Assembly (NCBI RefSeq): GCF_000193205.1
Contig: NC_015278.1
Location: forward strand, 124,001 to 188,000
Length of the DNA: 64,000 nt
Direction of reading: 5' to 3'
DNA from: Aerococcus sp. Group 1
GTDB taxonomy: Bacteria; Bacillota; Bacilli; Lactobacillales; Aerococcaceae
Shown in pieces: positions 38,201 to 49,297 of the stretch. A program made the translations under genes and the position numbers. The notes under the pieces were generated by a model. The model ran no database searches, was not told where the DNA came from, and saw only the letters and a list, made by a program, of their open reading frames with translations. Numbering within the stretch: the stretch's first letter is position 1; each line of letters begins with the position of its first letter.

Positions 38201-41200
38201 GATAAAAAAGATGAATCTGTTAGAAAATATATTAATGCAAGATGTGAGTTTTTAGGAGCTATGAGGCTTCCTAATACAATATTTAAAGGACTTGCTGGTA
38301 CAGAAGTTACTTCAGATATTATTTTCTTAAAGAAGAGAGATTCAGTTATAGAAAGAGATGATGATTGGATACACCTATCAACTGATAAAAAGGGTTTGAC
38401 CTATAATAAATATTTTGTAGATAATCCTCAGATGGTATTAGGGGATATGAAAGAAGTATCTGGAAGATTTGGCAATACAATTACTTGTGATGAAAAAGAA
38501 GATGAAAAGTTAAAAGATTTAATGGATCTTGCAAGTAAGGAAATATCTTCAAATTCAAAATATGAAGAGGTTGAACTATTGGAAGATGAAGAATTAAGTC
38601 TTCCAGCAACAGATGATGTTAAAAACTTTTCTTACACTATTATTGATGAAGAGGTCTACCTAAGAGAAAACTCAGTCTTAATTAAGCAGAATATGTCAGA
38701 TAAAAACAAAGAAAAGATAAAAGATTATCTTGATGTAATGAATGCTTTGAAAGATGTAATAGAAAAACAAAAGGACGATTATTCAGACGCGGAAATAAAA
38801 GAATCACAAGCAAAGTTAAATGAAGTCTATGATAACTTTTCAAAGAAACATGGCTTTATTAACTCCTTATCAAACACTAGAGCCTTAAAGGAAGACTCAA
38901 ACTTTCCTTTGGTTTCATCAATAGAAATACTTGATGATGAGGATAATTTCAAAGCAAAGAGCGATATATTTTCAAAAAGAACAATAACAAAGGCAAAGGT
39001 AGTAGATCATGTAGATACTTCCCTTGAAGCCTTAGTCTTATCAGTTTCACAAAAGGGATATGTAGATTTTGAATATATGGAATCTATCACAAGTAAAGAT
39101 AGGGACACCTTAATTGGTGAACTTGAGGGCGAGATATTTTTAGATATTAAGGATACAGATCTAATAAATAACAGAATGCCCTTTGAAAACTTTGACAATG
39201 ACGATCCATTTCATTTTTCATATGTATCGGCTGACGAGTATTTAAGTGGCAATATTAGAGAAAAGATTGGTTATCTCAATTCATATATCGGAGAAATTGA
39301 AAATGTAATAGATTTAGCACCTTCTGAAAAGAAAGACACATTATTAAACGAGTTAGGCAAACTCAAATATCAAAGAGAGAAATTACAAGAGGTTATGCCT
39401 GAAGAACTCACTGCTTCTGATATAAATGTAAGGTTAGGAGCAACATGGATACCTCAAAAAGATATAGAAGACTTTACTTTTAACCTTTTAAAAACACCAG
39501 GTTATGATAGGTGGAATATAAATGTTAGGTTCTCACCACATACGAGTGAATGGAATATTGAAGGTAAAAGTGTTGACTCAGCTAATGACCTTGCTAACAT
39601 GACTTATGGTACAAGTAGAGTTAATGCCTATAAGCTAATTGAAAATGCTCTTAATCTAAAAGATACGAAGGTATTTGACCAAGTAATAAATGATGATGGT
39701 TCTAAGACTTCTGTTTTAAACAAAAAAGAAACTATGCTTGCAAGTCAAAAGCAAGAACTGATTAAAGAAGAATTTAAGAATTGGATATTTGAAGATCCTG
39801 ATAGAAGATATAGGTTAGAAAAGATTTATAATGAAAAATTCAATTCAATTAGAAATAGAGAATTTGATGGATCTAACTTAACTTTTGATGGAATGAATAC
39901 TGAAATCAGACTACGAGAACATCAAAAAAATGCCATAGCAAGGACTCTTTATGGTGGAAATACACTACTTGCCCATGTAGTAGGAGCAGGAAAAACTTTT
40001 GAAATGGTAGCTTCTGCTATGGAATCTAAAAAGTTGGGACTTGCAAGTAAATCATTATTTGTAGTTCCTAACCACCTAACCACTCAAATTGGTAGAGAGT
40101 TTATGCAGTTATATCCGTCAGCAAATATTATGGTGGCCGATAAAAAAGACTTTCAACCAAAAAATAGGAAAAGATTTATTGGTAGGATTGCAACGGGAGA
40201 ATATGATGCAGTCATCATAGGGCACTCTCAATTTGAAAAAATACCAATGTCTAAGGAATATCAGGTAAGGCATATACAAGACCAAATAGATGATATAGTT
40301 TCCTTTATTGATGAGAACAAAAGAAATAGAGGAGAAAATTTCACAGTAAAACAACTAGAAAAGACAAAGAAGAAACTCTTGGTAAGACTTGAAAAGCTAA
40401 ATGATGACTTTAAAAAAGATGATGTAATAACCTTTGAAGAGCTAGGAGTAGATAAGTTATTTATAGATGAAGCTCATAATTACAAAAACTTATTCTTGCA
40501 TACCAAGATGAGAAATGTTGCGGGTATTGGTCAGAGTGAAGCCTTTAAGTCTTCGGATATGTATATGAAATGTAGGTATATGGACGAAATGACAGATGGA
40601 AAGGGAGTTGTTTTTGCTACTGGTACACCAATATCAAATTCAATGACAGAGCTTTATACCATGCAAAGATACCTTCAGTATGATGATTTAAAGGCAAGAG
40701 GATTAGAACATTTTGACGCTTGGGCTTCTACTTTTGGAGAAACAGAAAACACTTTTGAATTATCTCCAGAAGGCACTGGATATAGGCAAAAGACAAGATT
40801 TTCAAAGTTCTATAACTTGCCAGAGTTGATGAGCATGTTTAAAGAAGTAGCAGATATAAAGACCTCAGATATGTTAAATTTGCCAGTGCCAGAAGCAAAT
40901 TTTGAAGTTATTAAAACAAAACCTACTGAGGAACAAAAAGAAATATTAGAAGCTATTTCAGAAAGAGCAGATGCAGTTAGAAATAATCAAGTCGAGCCAA
41001 CAGAAGATAATATGCTAAAGATTACAAATGATGGTAAAAAACTTGCCCTTGACCAAAGATTAATAAATCCACTACTTCCAGATGATCCTAATTCAAAGGT
41101 TAATGTATGTGTTAAAAATATCTTTTCGATCTGGGATAAGACAAAAGAAAATTCATCGACCCAATTAGTGTTTTCGGATATGTCCACACCAAAAGGAGAT

Positions 41201-44200
41201 GGAGAATTTAATATCTATGATGATATTAGAAATAAGCTAGTGAATATGGGAATACCTAAAGAAGAAATAGCCTTTATCCACGAAGCAGATACAGACAAAC
41301 AAAAAGATGAATTATTCTCTAAGGTACGAAGAGGAGAAGTAAGAGTATTATTAGGATCTACTCAAAAAATGGGAGCAGGTACAAATGTACAGAACAAATT
41401 AATAGCCTTACACGATTTAGACGTCCCATGGAGACCGTCTGACCTAGAGCAAAGAAGTGGTAGAATTGTTCGTCAGGGTAATGAAAATGATAAAGTTAAT
41501 ATCTTTAGATATGTAACAGAAAATACCTTTGATGCCTATTTGTGGGTGCGACATGAAGTCGCTTAATTTAACTGTTTGGCATAATGACCAAACCAACTAT
41601 TCCGTTAGTTGAGCCAAGTATCGACTGCACTTAGGTGTGGTAAGCCGATATTAAAGTAGCCCTACTTGAGGTTGAACCGTGAGGGAATACCGAAACTGCC
41701 AGCAACAAGGCGGTTAGGGAGCGAGGCTTGATAATATGGCTAACATATGTGAACTACTGATAAATGTCGTTAAGGTGAACAGGCTAAAGTTGCTGATAAG
41801 CCTGAACCAAAATGGTGTGTAGTCGGATAATCCTTTCCATAGTGGGATTACACGGACAAGAAGACTACCGGCAGAGAGGTAGAGCCTAAGTTATCAATGT
41901 TAATTAAGTGGAACATGGTAAGCCTGTACCGTTGCCAAAAGGCAAGGCAAATCGTAAGAAATGCTGATAATGGTGCAGGTAAAGGATAATGGAAAAAGCG
42001 AATGCCATCTTGTAATGAGATGGATAGGGGTTCAAAATTTGCCCTAACTCGAAAGAGTGCAGACTTCCATTTGGTTTTTAATCACAAGAGAACTTGTAGA
42101 ATTTTTGAAAGGAGAAAGCAAATGAACAGTAAAATGTGTGCTACTACTAACAGAGCTAAAGACTGGGAAAGTATAGATTTTTCAGTAGCAGAAAGCTATG
42201 TTAAAAAACTACAAATGCGTATTGTGAAAGCGTGGAAAATGAGTAAATATGGAAAGGTAAAATCTTTACAGCATTTACTAACAACTTCATTTTATGCAAA
42301 AGCCTTGGCTATTAAGAGGGTAACTGAAAACCAAGGCAAGAAAACAAGTGGTGTTGACGGCGTACTATGGCTAACACCACAGGCAAAGTATAATGCAATA
42401 GGAAAGTTAAACTTAAGAGGATATAAACCTAAACCTCTTAAAAGAGTGTATATACCAAAGAAAAATGGTAAGAAAAGACCTCTTAGCATTCCTACAATGA
42501 CAGACAGAGCAATGCAAACACTATATAAATTTGCACTTGAACCCATAGCAGAAACTACTGCTGACCCTAATTCTTATGGATTTAGGGCAAAAAGATGTAC
42601 ACAAGATGCTATCGAGCAGTGTTTTACATCACTTAATAAAAAGAAATCTGCAAAATGGGTACTTGAGGGAGATATAAAAGGTTGTTTTGATAATATAAGT
42701 CATGAATGGATATTAAATAATATCCCAATGAACAAGAAATTATTAAAACTCTGGCTTGAGTGTGGATATATAGAAAAACAAAAACTATTTACAACAGAAA
42801 CAGGAAGTCCCCAAGGCTCGCCAATATCACCTATTATTTCCAATATGGTATTAGATGGTTTAGAAAAAGCAATCAAAGAGAAATACCATAGAAGAACAGT
42901 AAATAAGAAAACATATTTCCCAAAGGTTAACTTTGTTAGATATGCAGATGATTTCATCGTTACAGGGGAAAGTGCAGAATTGCTTGAAAATGGTGTAAAG
43001 CCAATCATTGTAAAATTCTTGGCTGAAAGAGGTTTAGAATTATCAGAGGAAAAGACACTCATAACACACATAAATGACGGTTTTGATTTTCTTGGAGTTA
43101 ATATTAGGATGTATAAAGATAAGTTGCTTACAAAACCATCTGATAAGAACTTCAAGGCTATTGTCGATAAAATCAGACGAATCATAAAAGATAATCCGTC
43201 AATGAAACAAGAAATTTTGATCAGAAAATTAAATCCAATCATTATAGGTTGGGTAAACTATCAGAAATATAATGTTTCATCTAAAGCCTTTGAAAAACTT
43301 GATTATGAAATATATAAAAGCTTGTGGACCTGGTGCGTTCGTAGACACCCAAAGAAAGGTAGAAAATGGATAGCTAAGAAATACTTCCATACCATTGGAA
43401 ATAGAACCTGGACTTTCAGTGTAGCAACTGGTGATAGAATGGAAAATGGCGAGAAATACTATCTTCGTCTTAAATATGCTACAGACACTGATATTAAAAG
43501 ATTTACCAAGATACAAGCTGAAGCAAATCCATTTGATGAAAATTGGCAAATATACTTTGAAGAAAGAGAAGAGTTAAAAATACGAAACGAACTTAAAGGA
43601 CGTACAGTTATAAATAGATTGTATAAAACGCAAAATGGAATATGCCCTGTTTGTGGAGAGAAAATAACTATAGATACAGACTTTAGAGTACATCAAACAA
43701 TTAAAAATAACATTACCCTTAAAACTTTAGTACACCCTTGGTGTCATAGAAAATTGCATATAAATGATTAAGAAAACACGCTGGCTCTTTAATTAGGGCT
43801 TATAAAAACTTGAGCCGTGTGAGGGGAAACTCTCATGCACGGTTCTTAGAGGGGAAAGGGATAGTAATATCCTCGACCTACTCGACCAGACAATAGAGAA
43901 TAAGCAAAAATTCATATCTCAAATTATGACAAGCAAGACGCCTGTGCGTGTTGCTGAAGATGTTGATGAAGCAAGTCTATCTTATTCAGAAATTAAGGCT
44001 TTAGCTACTGGTAATCCTCTAATTAAAGAAAAGATGGATTTAGATAACGAAGTTACAAAGCTAAAAATGCTGGAAGCAAACTACAAGTATAATAAATATA
44101 AGCTCGAAGATAAGGTAAATAAAATTTATCCTCAAAGTATTTTAAAAACTGAAATGGAAATAGAAGAAGTTAAAGAAGATATTGCAAATGTTGAGAAATT

Positions 44201-45253
44201 AGGAGAAGGAGATAGCAAATTTACTTCAATAAGTCTTGGTGCAAATAAAATTTTAGATAAGAAAGAAGCTGGAGATAAGCTATTAGAAGAAATAAAAAAG
44301 TAAAGATAAATGATAGCAAGGTTATTGGAAATTATAGGAATTTAGACTTACAAGTTTCATATAACTTTATGACTAATACTCACACCTTTAAACTTCTAGG
44401 AAAAGCAGAATACTTCGGAGAGTTTTCAAACTCTACTGATGGTAATATAACAAGGCTTGATAATGCCATTGAAAAAATGCCTTCAAGGCTTGAAAGATTA
44501 AATCAAAACCTCGAAAACTATAAAGAATCTTTAGAAAATGCCAAAGTAGAATTGACAAAACCATTTGAAAAAGCAGATGAGTTAAGGGATAAGACGCTAA
44601 GATTAGCTGAGATTAATAAACTTTTAGATATGGGAGAAGTAGAAGAGTTAGAAAACCAATCACCACTATTAGAAGATTTAAAGAGGGCGATAGTTGATTA
44701 TTCTAACTATGAGTTTTCAGAATCTAATAGCTATGAAGACTTTGACAAACTATATCCCGATTTAAGCCATATAGGACTTGCCTATACAGAGACACCAGAT
44801 GGTAAGCACTCTATTCAATATGAGGTAAATTTGGAAGAAAAAACATGGACTCAGTATGTAGATGATGTAGCTATTAGAACAGAATCTTTTGTAGATGAAG
44901 ATATATCTAATTCACAAGCTCTTAAAGATATGACTGAAGCCATAAAGATGTCAAGTTTTGATGATCTGGTATCAGTAGATGAAGAAGATTTGAAACAAGC
45001 TTTAGGCTTAGAAATAGATGATGATGGAAACTTCTATGATCCACTTGCAAAAGATCTTGATAATGACGGGATACCAGATAGGTATGACAATGATTTTAAA
45101 GATAGTGATTACTTTGAATCAACTTATGATGTAGAAGATAATCTTAACGCAAGGGAAGAGAAGCCATCAATATTAGGACAAATATCAAAATTCAAATCAG
45201 AAGAAGAAAAAGATAAAAACCAAGAAAAAAGTGAAAAAGGACAAGAACGATAG
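35271..45253 (+). CDS. Giant DNA methylase/SNF2 helicase protein, interrupted by a group II intron
   Basis: About 2,550 residues if the intron (41546-43886) is removed and single A's are restored at 35864 and 44294-44299. Order: N-terminal domain as in ArdC-like proteins ([27 protein letters not shown]); a charged Arg/Glu/Asp/Ser linker (35950-36500); N6-adenine methylase ([12 protein letters not shown] at 37,861, IGNVPFGDF near 38,055); SNF2 helicase with Walker A VVGAGKT near 39,980, DEAH-type IDEAHNYKN near 40,460 and motif [13 protein letters not shown] near 41,450; C-terminal part with [12 protein letters not shown] and tail [10 protein letters not shown]. Typical of Tn1549-type ICEs; probably protects and remodels entering DNA. 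The linker also encodes another frame. Confidence 0.88.
36054..36488 (+). CDS. TnpV-like protein encoded out of frame inside the giant gene
   Basis: 144 residues, ATG 36054 with a strong AGAGGAGG. The sequence reads as a normal helical protein ([43 protein letters not shown]), and its C-terminal half resembles TnpV proteins of clostridial mobile elements as I recall them. The giant frame over the same bases is low-complexity Arg/Glu/Asp/Ser. Both frames stay open over 435 bases. Function of TnpV is unknown. Confidence 0.6.
   Translation: MIYIDEMIGQEVEMDEFSQMEATEEIAMKIEEKTLDMMEKDLEFMKRYPNPTYAVLRLSYLVGSEDMENWKKLQEMYEEKTLLNHLKEIQNQAVDFIKREKVKMMKAQGLTEKMMRENPEEYQGQMNNLITTVKRIAIKEYVEV
41546..43886 (+). 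mobile_element. Group II intron
   Basis: 2,341 bases. The 5' end GTGCGACATGAAGTCG is a standard group II start. Domain V is seen as GAGCCGTGTGAGGGGAAAC pairing with the CACGGTTC that follows, near 43,812-43,845, and the 3' end is ...GAC. Removing it joins TTG TGG to CAG ACA, restoring [14 protein letters not shown] in the helicase C-terminal part. Bases 41567-42121 before the maturase gene are the intron's RNA domains I-IV and carry no gene. Confidence 0.93.
42122..43771 (+). CDS. ltrA: Group II intron reverse transcriptase/maturase (LtrA type)
   Basis: 549 residues from ATG 42122 (AAGGAG upstream; a longer in-frame start at 42002 lies within intron RNA structure and lacks a site). RT motifs include [27 protein letters not shown] and the catalytic YADD; then domain X and a C-terminal HNH endonuclease with CPVCGEKI ... 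HPWCHRKLH. All parts are intact, so the intron should splice and be mobile. Confidence 0.95.
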   Translation: MNSKMCATTNRAKDWESIDFSVAESYVKKLQMRIVKAWKMSKYGKVKSLQHLLTTSFYAKALAIKRVTENQGKKTSGVDGVLWLTPQAKYNAIGKLNLRGYKPKPLKRVYIPKKNGKKRPLSIPTMTDRAMQTLYKFALEPIAETTADPNSYGFRAKRCTQDAIEQCFTSLNKKKSAKWVLEGDIKGCFDNISHEWILNNIPMNKKLLKLWLECGYIEKQKLFTTETGSPQGSPISPIISNMVLDGLEKAIKEKYHRRTVNKKTYFPKVNFVRYADDFIVTGESAELLENGVKPIIVKFLAERGLELSEEKTLITHINDGFDFLGVNIRMYKDKLLTKPSDKNFKAIVDKIRRIIKDNPSMKQEILIRKLNPIIIGWVNYQKYNVSSKAFEKLDYEIYKSLWTWCVRRHPKKGRKWIAKKYFHTIGNRTWTFSVATGDRMENGEKYYLRLKYATDTDIKRFTKIQAEANPFDENWQIYFEEREELKIRNELKGRTVINRLYKTQNGICPVCGEKITIDTDFRVHQTIKNNITLKTLVHPWCHRKLHIND

Positions 45254-45254
45254 A

Positions 45255-45273
45255 GGAGAGCGAAAGGCTCTCC
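45255..45273 (+). terminator. Intercistronic hairpin
   Basis: GGAGAGC, GAAAG loop, GCTCTCC right after the giant gene stop; short T-tract only, so perhaps a weak terminator or RNA stabiliser. Confidence 0.45.
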
Positions 45274-45296
45274 TTATTCATTACAAGGAGGAAAAT

Positions 45297-45953
45297 ATGG
45301 AATACAAAGATATTAGAGAAAACTTAGAAGAAATGATTAATGATAATTACAAAGATTTTATAAAAGCACTTGTGAGTATAGAAAAGGGTGTTAATGATGA
45401 AAAGGCACTTGAAGAAGTCTATGTTTTATATATGAACAATGATACAACAGGTCTACTAAGCGATGACTTTGATTATATGATTGATGATATGAAAGAACAA
45501 GGTAAGATTGTTGAAAATACCAATGAACTTGAAGAAAAAGATAATCTTATAAATCTCGTGGGTAATATATCAGGTCAAGTAGAAAATCTTGAAAGAGAAA
45601 ACGCTAATGGAGAAAAGTTCAAAGTAAGTAATTTTTCAATTGTTTCAAAAGATGACAATGGAAATAAAGTTTATACCAATTGTTCAGCCTATGGAGATAA
45701 GACAAAAGATTTAGAGAACCTTAAACAAGGCGATTTTGTTAAAATCTTCGGACAAGTAAAAACAAGCATTGATAACAACGGAAAGGAACATAAAAATGTT
45801 CGTATTTTGTCTTCTAAGCTCTTAAAAGCAAAAGAACAAGTAAAGAGTCAAGACAAGGATAAAAAGTCCATATTAGGGCAAATAAAAAGCTTTAAGATAG
45901 ATGACAAAACTAAGTCAACTAAGAAAGACCATAGCAAAGGTGCAGAAAGATAA
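45297..45953 (+). CDS. SSB-like OB-fold protein with N-terminal extension
   Basis: 218 residues from ATG 45297 (AAGGAGG). Residues 1-75 are a helical acidic domain (MEYKDIRENLEEMINDNYKDFIKAL); residues 80-180 an OB fold (FKVSNFSIVSKDDNGNKVYTNCSAYGDK) similar to the ICE's first SSB (21154-21465). The C-terminal tail DKKSILGQIKSFK ... KGAER copies the pattern at the end of the giant protein. Probably binds transferred single strand, and may share a partner with the giant protein. Confidence 0.75.
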   Translation: MEYKDIRENLEEMINDNYKDFIKALVSIEKGVNDEKALEEVYVLYMNNDTTGLLSDDFDYMIDDMKEQGKIVENTNELEEKDNLINLVGNISGQVENLERENANGEKFKVSNFSIVSKDDNGNKVYTNCSAYGDKTKDLENLKQGDFVKIFGQVKTSIDNNGKEHKNVRILSSKLLKAKEQVKSQDKDKKSILGQIKSFKIDDKTKSTKKDHSKGAER

Positions 45954-45958
45954 ATATC

Positions 45959-45986
45959 GGCAGTCTTCGGACTGCCTTTATTTTTT
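45959..45986 (+). terminator. Rho-independent terminator
   Basis: GGCAGTC, TTCG loop, GACTGCC, TTTATTTTTT. Ends the transfer operon before the restriction genes. Confidence 0.85.
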
Positions 45987-46092
45987 GGTTTTTATTACAA
46001 TGAAGCGAGGCATTGAAAATGAACAATAATTCATGATACAATAAAGTATATATTAAATTCGAGAAAGTGTAAAAATAATATAGGTGAATTAA

Positions 46093-47208
46093 ATGAATAG
46101 ATTAAATGAAATAGAAAAGAAATATATAATAAACCTTATAGAAAATGGAGAGCAAATACCAGAAGATTATAAATATATGCTATTTCCAAATCTTCAAGAA
46201 GAATATGAATTAACATATGCAGGGAAAATGAGAAAAGAAGATATCCTTGCTGGTGAAGATGGAACATTCCCTGTACCACTACAAATAGATCGCATATTTA
46301 ATGGTGATGAACATCCAGCTTTTGAAGATGGATGGAGGAATATGATAGTATTTGGAGATAATCTTCAGTTTTTAAAAACAATAAACGAAAATAAAGATCC
46401 GTTAATAAAAGACAAAGTTAAAGGAAAAGTAAAACTTATTTATATAGATCCACCTTTTGCTACACAAGATGAATTTGAAAATAAAGAAGGAGCAAAAGCT
46501 TATAGTGATAAGAAAAAAGGGTCTGAGTTTCTTGAATTTATAAGAAGGAGACTTATTTTAGCCAAGGAAATACTATCTGATGATGGTTCAATATATGTTC
46601 ATTTGGATGAAAAGATGGTTGATTATATAAAAACTATTATGGATGAAATTTTCGGCAAAAATAATTATAAAAGACAAATAATATGGTTTACAAAAACATC
46701 TTCAGGATATAAAACAAAAGCAGAAAACTGGATTAGAGGTCATGACGTAATTTTATACTATTCAAAATCAGACAATCCCATATTCAATAAACAATATATT
46801 TTAGATTATAAAAAAGAGTATTTGGCACGATTTAAAAAAATAGATGATAATGGGAGAAAGTATAGAGATGATAGAAGTAACGGTGAGAGACAATATTTAG
46901 ATGAATTGAAAGGTATTGCTATAAATGATGTTTGGGATGATATAATGTCTTTTCAACAAGCTGCAACATCAAAAGAGATAACAGGATATCCAACTCAAAA
47001 GCCAGAAGAATTATTATCACGAATAATAAAAGCTTCCACCAACGAAGGAGATCTTATTATGGATTTTTTCGGAGGATCAGGAACAAGTATGGCTGTGGCA
47101 GAGAAACTTGGAAGACGTTGGATAACATGCGATTTAGGGAAACTAGCTTTTCTTACCATGCAAAAGAGAATTCTACAGATTCAAGACACGTTGAAGCAGC
47201 AATTCTGA
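46093..47208 (+). pseudogene. mod: Type III modification methylase (mod), N-terminal half
   Basis: Adenine-N6 methylase of Type III systems, beta class. The catalytic IDPPFATQDEF is near residue 118 and the AdoMet motif MDFFGGSGTS near residue 322. Homology stops after ILQIQ at 47185; the last ten residues come from the inserted erm(TR) segment. The continuation (ASKSLEDKSKIY...) lies at 51346-51867 in the right phase once 4,165 bases are removed. Split gene, so the target recognition region and C-terminal part are separated from the catalytic half. Probably non-functional. Confidence 0.88.
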
Positions 47209-47275
47209 TGACGTATTGTGGTTTGGACAAGGAATAATAGGAGTCAACCACAACATGTAGTGGTTTGAGTACGAA

Positions 47276-47324
47276 AATTGGGTCAAAAACAGGCTAAAAA
47301 ATACCGTTTTTTGACCCTTTTAAA
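47276..47324 (+). terminator. Terminator-like stem before erm(TR)
   Basis: GGGTCAAAAA ... TTTTTTGACCC followed by TTTT. Would block read-through from mod into the erm leader. Confidence 0.6.
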
Positions 47325-47401
47325 TAGGGCATTTGACAGATGACATTTGATGTTTCGGGATTAAAAATCCATAGGGTGAGGTAGATTAGCACAGAACTTT
47401 A

Positions 47402-47430
47402 TTGAATAGAGAAATTAAAAGTTATATAAT
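47402..47430 (+). promoter_or_regulatory. erm(TR) promoter
   Basis: TTGAAT, 17 bases, TATAAT, just upstream of the first leader peptide. Confidence 0.7.
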
Positions 47431-47454
47431 CAGTTGCATAAGGAGGAGTTAAAT

Positions 47455-47502
47455 ATGTGTACATGTATTGCAGTAGTAGATATTACTTTATCTCATTTAT
47501 AA
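47455..47502 (+). CDS. erm leader peptide 1
   Basis: MCTCIAVVDITLSHL, 15 residues, with AGGAGG upstream. The IAVV-type centre is the macrolide-dependent stalling type of erm(A)-class leaders. Stalling shifts downstream RNA pairing. Confidence 0.8.
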   Translation: MCTCIAVVDITLSHL

Positions 47503-47527
47503 TGAAAAAATTAAAGGAGGTAAAGGT

Positions 47528-47587
47528 ATGGGTATGTTTTCTATATTTGTTATTGAGAGATTTCATTATCAACCAAACCAAAAATAA
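47528..47587 (+). CDS. erm leader peptide 2
   Basis: MGMFSIFVIERFHYQPNQK, 19 residues, with GGAGG upstream; matches the second leader (IFVI stalling motif) of erm(A)/erm(TR). Confidence 0.85.
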   Translation: MGMFSIFVIERFHYQPNQK

Positions 47588-47588
47588 T

Positions 47589-47655
47589 TGGTTATAATGA
47601 GCTCTTAAGATTAGTTCATTATAACCGGCAAGGAGAAGGTTATAATGAAACAGAA
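47589..47655 (+). promoter_or_regulatory. erm attenuator stem-loops
   Basis: GGTTATAATGA occurs after leader 2 and again at the erm start; TCATTATAACC lies between and can pair with either. Pairing with the second copy hides the erm ribosome site and start until a ribosome stalls on the leader. Confidence 0.8.
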
Positions 47656-48376
47656 AAACCCGAAAAATACGCAAAATTTCATTACATCTAAAAAGCATGT
47701 AAAGGAAATATTAAAATATACGAATATCAATAAACAAGATAAAATAATAGAAATTGGGTCAGGAAAAGGACATTTTACCAAGGAACTTGTGGAAATGAGT
47801 CAACGGGTGAATGCTATAGAGATTGATGAAGGTTTATGTCATGCCACGAAAAAAGCAGTTGAACCTTTTCAGAATATAAAAGTTATTCATGAGGATATTT
47901 TGAAGTTTAGCTTTCCTAAAAATACAGACTATAAAATATTTGGTAATATTCCCTACAATATTAGTACTGATATTGTAAAAAAGATTGCTTTTGATAGTCA
48001 AGCGAAATATAGCTACCTTATTGTAGAGAGGGGATTTGCTAAAAGGTTGCAAAATACCCAACGAGCTTTAGGTTTGCTGTTAATGGTGGAAATGGATATA
48101 AAAATTCTTAAAAAAGTGCCACGAGCATATTTTCACCCTAAGCCTAATGTAGATTCTGTATTGATTGTACTTGAAAGGCATAAACCATTTATTTTAAAGA
48201 AGGACTACAAAAAGTATAGATTTTTCGTTTATAAATGGGTAAACAGGGAATATCATGTTCTTTTTACTAAAAATCAATTAAGACAGGTGCTGAAGCATGC
48301 GAATGTTACTGATCTTGATAAATTATCCAATGAACAATTTTTGTCTGTTTTCAATAGTTACAAATTATTTCAATAA
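47645..48376 (+). CDS. erm(TR): 23S rRNA (adenine-N6) dimethyltransferase Erm(TR)
   Basis: 243 residues. AdoMet motif [10 protein letters not shown] and catalytic NIPYNIS are intact. The sequence matches Erm(TR), the streptococcal subclass of Erm(A), as I recall it. It dimethylates A2058 of 23S rRNA and gives macrolide, lincosamide and streptogramin B resistance. GGAGAAGG ribosome site lies within the attenuator. Expression is inducible through the two leader peptides. The reading frame is complete, in contrast to many neighbours. Confidence 0.95.
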   Translation: MKQKNPKNTQNFITSKKHVKEILKYTNINKQDKIIEIGSGKGHFTKELVEMSQRVNAIEIDEGLCHATKKAVEPFQNIKVIHEDILKFSFPKNTDYKIFGNIPYNISTDIVKKIAFDSQAKYSYLIVERGFAKRLQNTQRALGLLLMVEMDIKILKKVPRAYFHPKPNVDSVLIVLERHKPFILKKDYKKYRFFVYKWVNREYHVLFTKNQLRQVLKHANVTDLDKLSNEQFLSVFNSYKLFQ

Positions 48377-48387
48377 ATTAAAAATAA

Positions 48388-48425
48388 TTAAGCGTTCTCT
48401 AACTTTAAGAGAACGCTTAATCTTA
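48388..48425 (+). terminator. erm(TR) terminator
   Basis: TTAAGCGTTCTC pairs perfectly with GAGAACGCTTAA, loop of nine, short T-rich tail. Confidence 0.85.
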
Positions 48426-48592
48426 TTACATTGAAAAATGCATTCTATTATTTTCAATTATTATGATATAACATAACTATCATTTTACTTATTTGCATAT
48501 TTGCACGAAAATATAGTTATCGACGACTATTCTGATAATAGCAACTAATATAGTCAATGATAACTCAAAATTTATTGATATAGTAGGTATAT

Positions 48593-49117
48593 GTGCAACT
48601 AATTAGGGAAGATTTTAGCTTGCCATTTCTGAAACAGCTAAAACAAGTATTGCGTAAAGAATGCGCCAGTCTTCCCATGGACTTAAAATGCTTGCTTGGG
48701 GCACACATAAAACCCCTTGAACAATCGATTGACAGAGTTGAAGGACTGTCGGAGATTCTAAGACGAAGTAATCCTAAAATGGCCCTATGCCATACAGATA
48801 TTCATAATTGGAACTTGATGCAACGGGATGAGCAGTTAGTTCTAATTGACTGGGAAGGCTTGAAATTGGCTCCAGTAAAAGCTGATCTCATGTTTTTTGT
48901 TGATAAGCCATATTATGATGTATTTATGAACATATACCTGAAATTACACAAAGATTTTTTAATCAATACGGATGCTTTGTTATTCTATCATATTAGACGT
49001 AAACTAGAAGATATATGGGAGTTTATTGAACAACTTTTATATGACAATCAAGAGGATAAGGAAAGAAATGAAACTATAAAAGTTCTTGATGGTGAACTGA
49101 ATAACTTAGTGTTTTGA
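48593..49117 (+). pseudogene. Spectinomycin phosphotransferase-like, N-terminally truncated
   Basis: 174 residues corresponding to the C-terminal half of an aminoglycoside-type phosphotransferase: LCHTDIHNWNLM is the catalytic loop (H-x-D-x-x-x-x-N) and LIDWEGLKLAP the DxD/DFG-like metal motif. The ATP-binding N-terminal lobe is missing, so it should be inactive. As I recall, erm(TR) elements carry an APH(9)-type spectinomycin gene next to erm. The GTG at 48593 is only the first available codon. Confidence 0.75.
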
Positions 49118-49162
49118 AAAAAGAATAACGTATTATTAAGCTAAATAATATTGGAGAAGAAA

Positions 49163-49276
49163 ATGAATAAACAAGAATTATATCAAATTGCTTTCAGTAT
49201 AATTAATCATAAAAAGTTACGGAACTTTGGAACTTCAGGGCATGTGGAGAGCGTGGTATTGATGTCAAGAAAATAG
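49163..49276 (+). pseudogene. Short N-terminal remnant, possibly cytidine deaminase-like
   Basis: 37 codons from ATG 49163 (GGAG site): MNKQELYQIAFSIINHKKL, then a broken end. The start and the following VESVVLMSRK resemble the opening of a cytidine/blasticidin deaminase, but the zinc site is absent. Tentative. Confidence 0.4.
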
Positions 49277-49297
49277 TGTGAATTAGGAGGAAATATT

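Noticed and set aside
42700-43242. Minus-strand 180-codon frame in the intron
   Set aside because: Antisense of the reverse transcriptase core, no start site.
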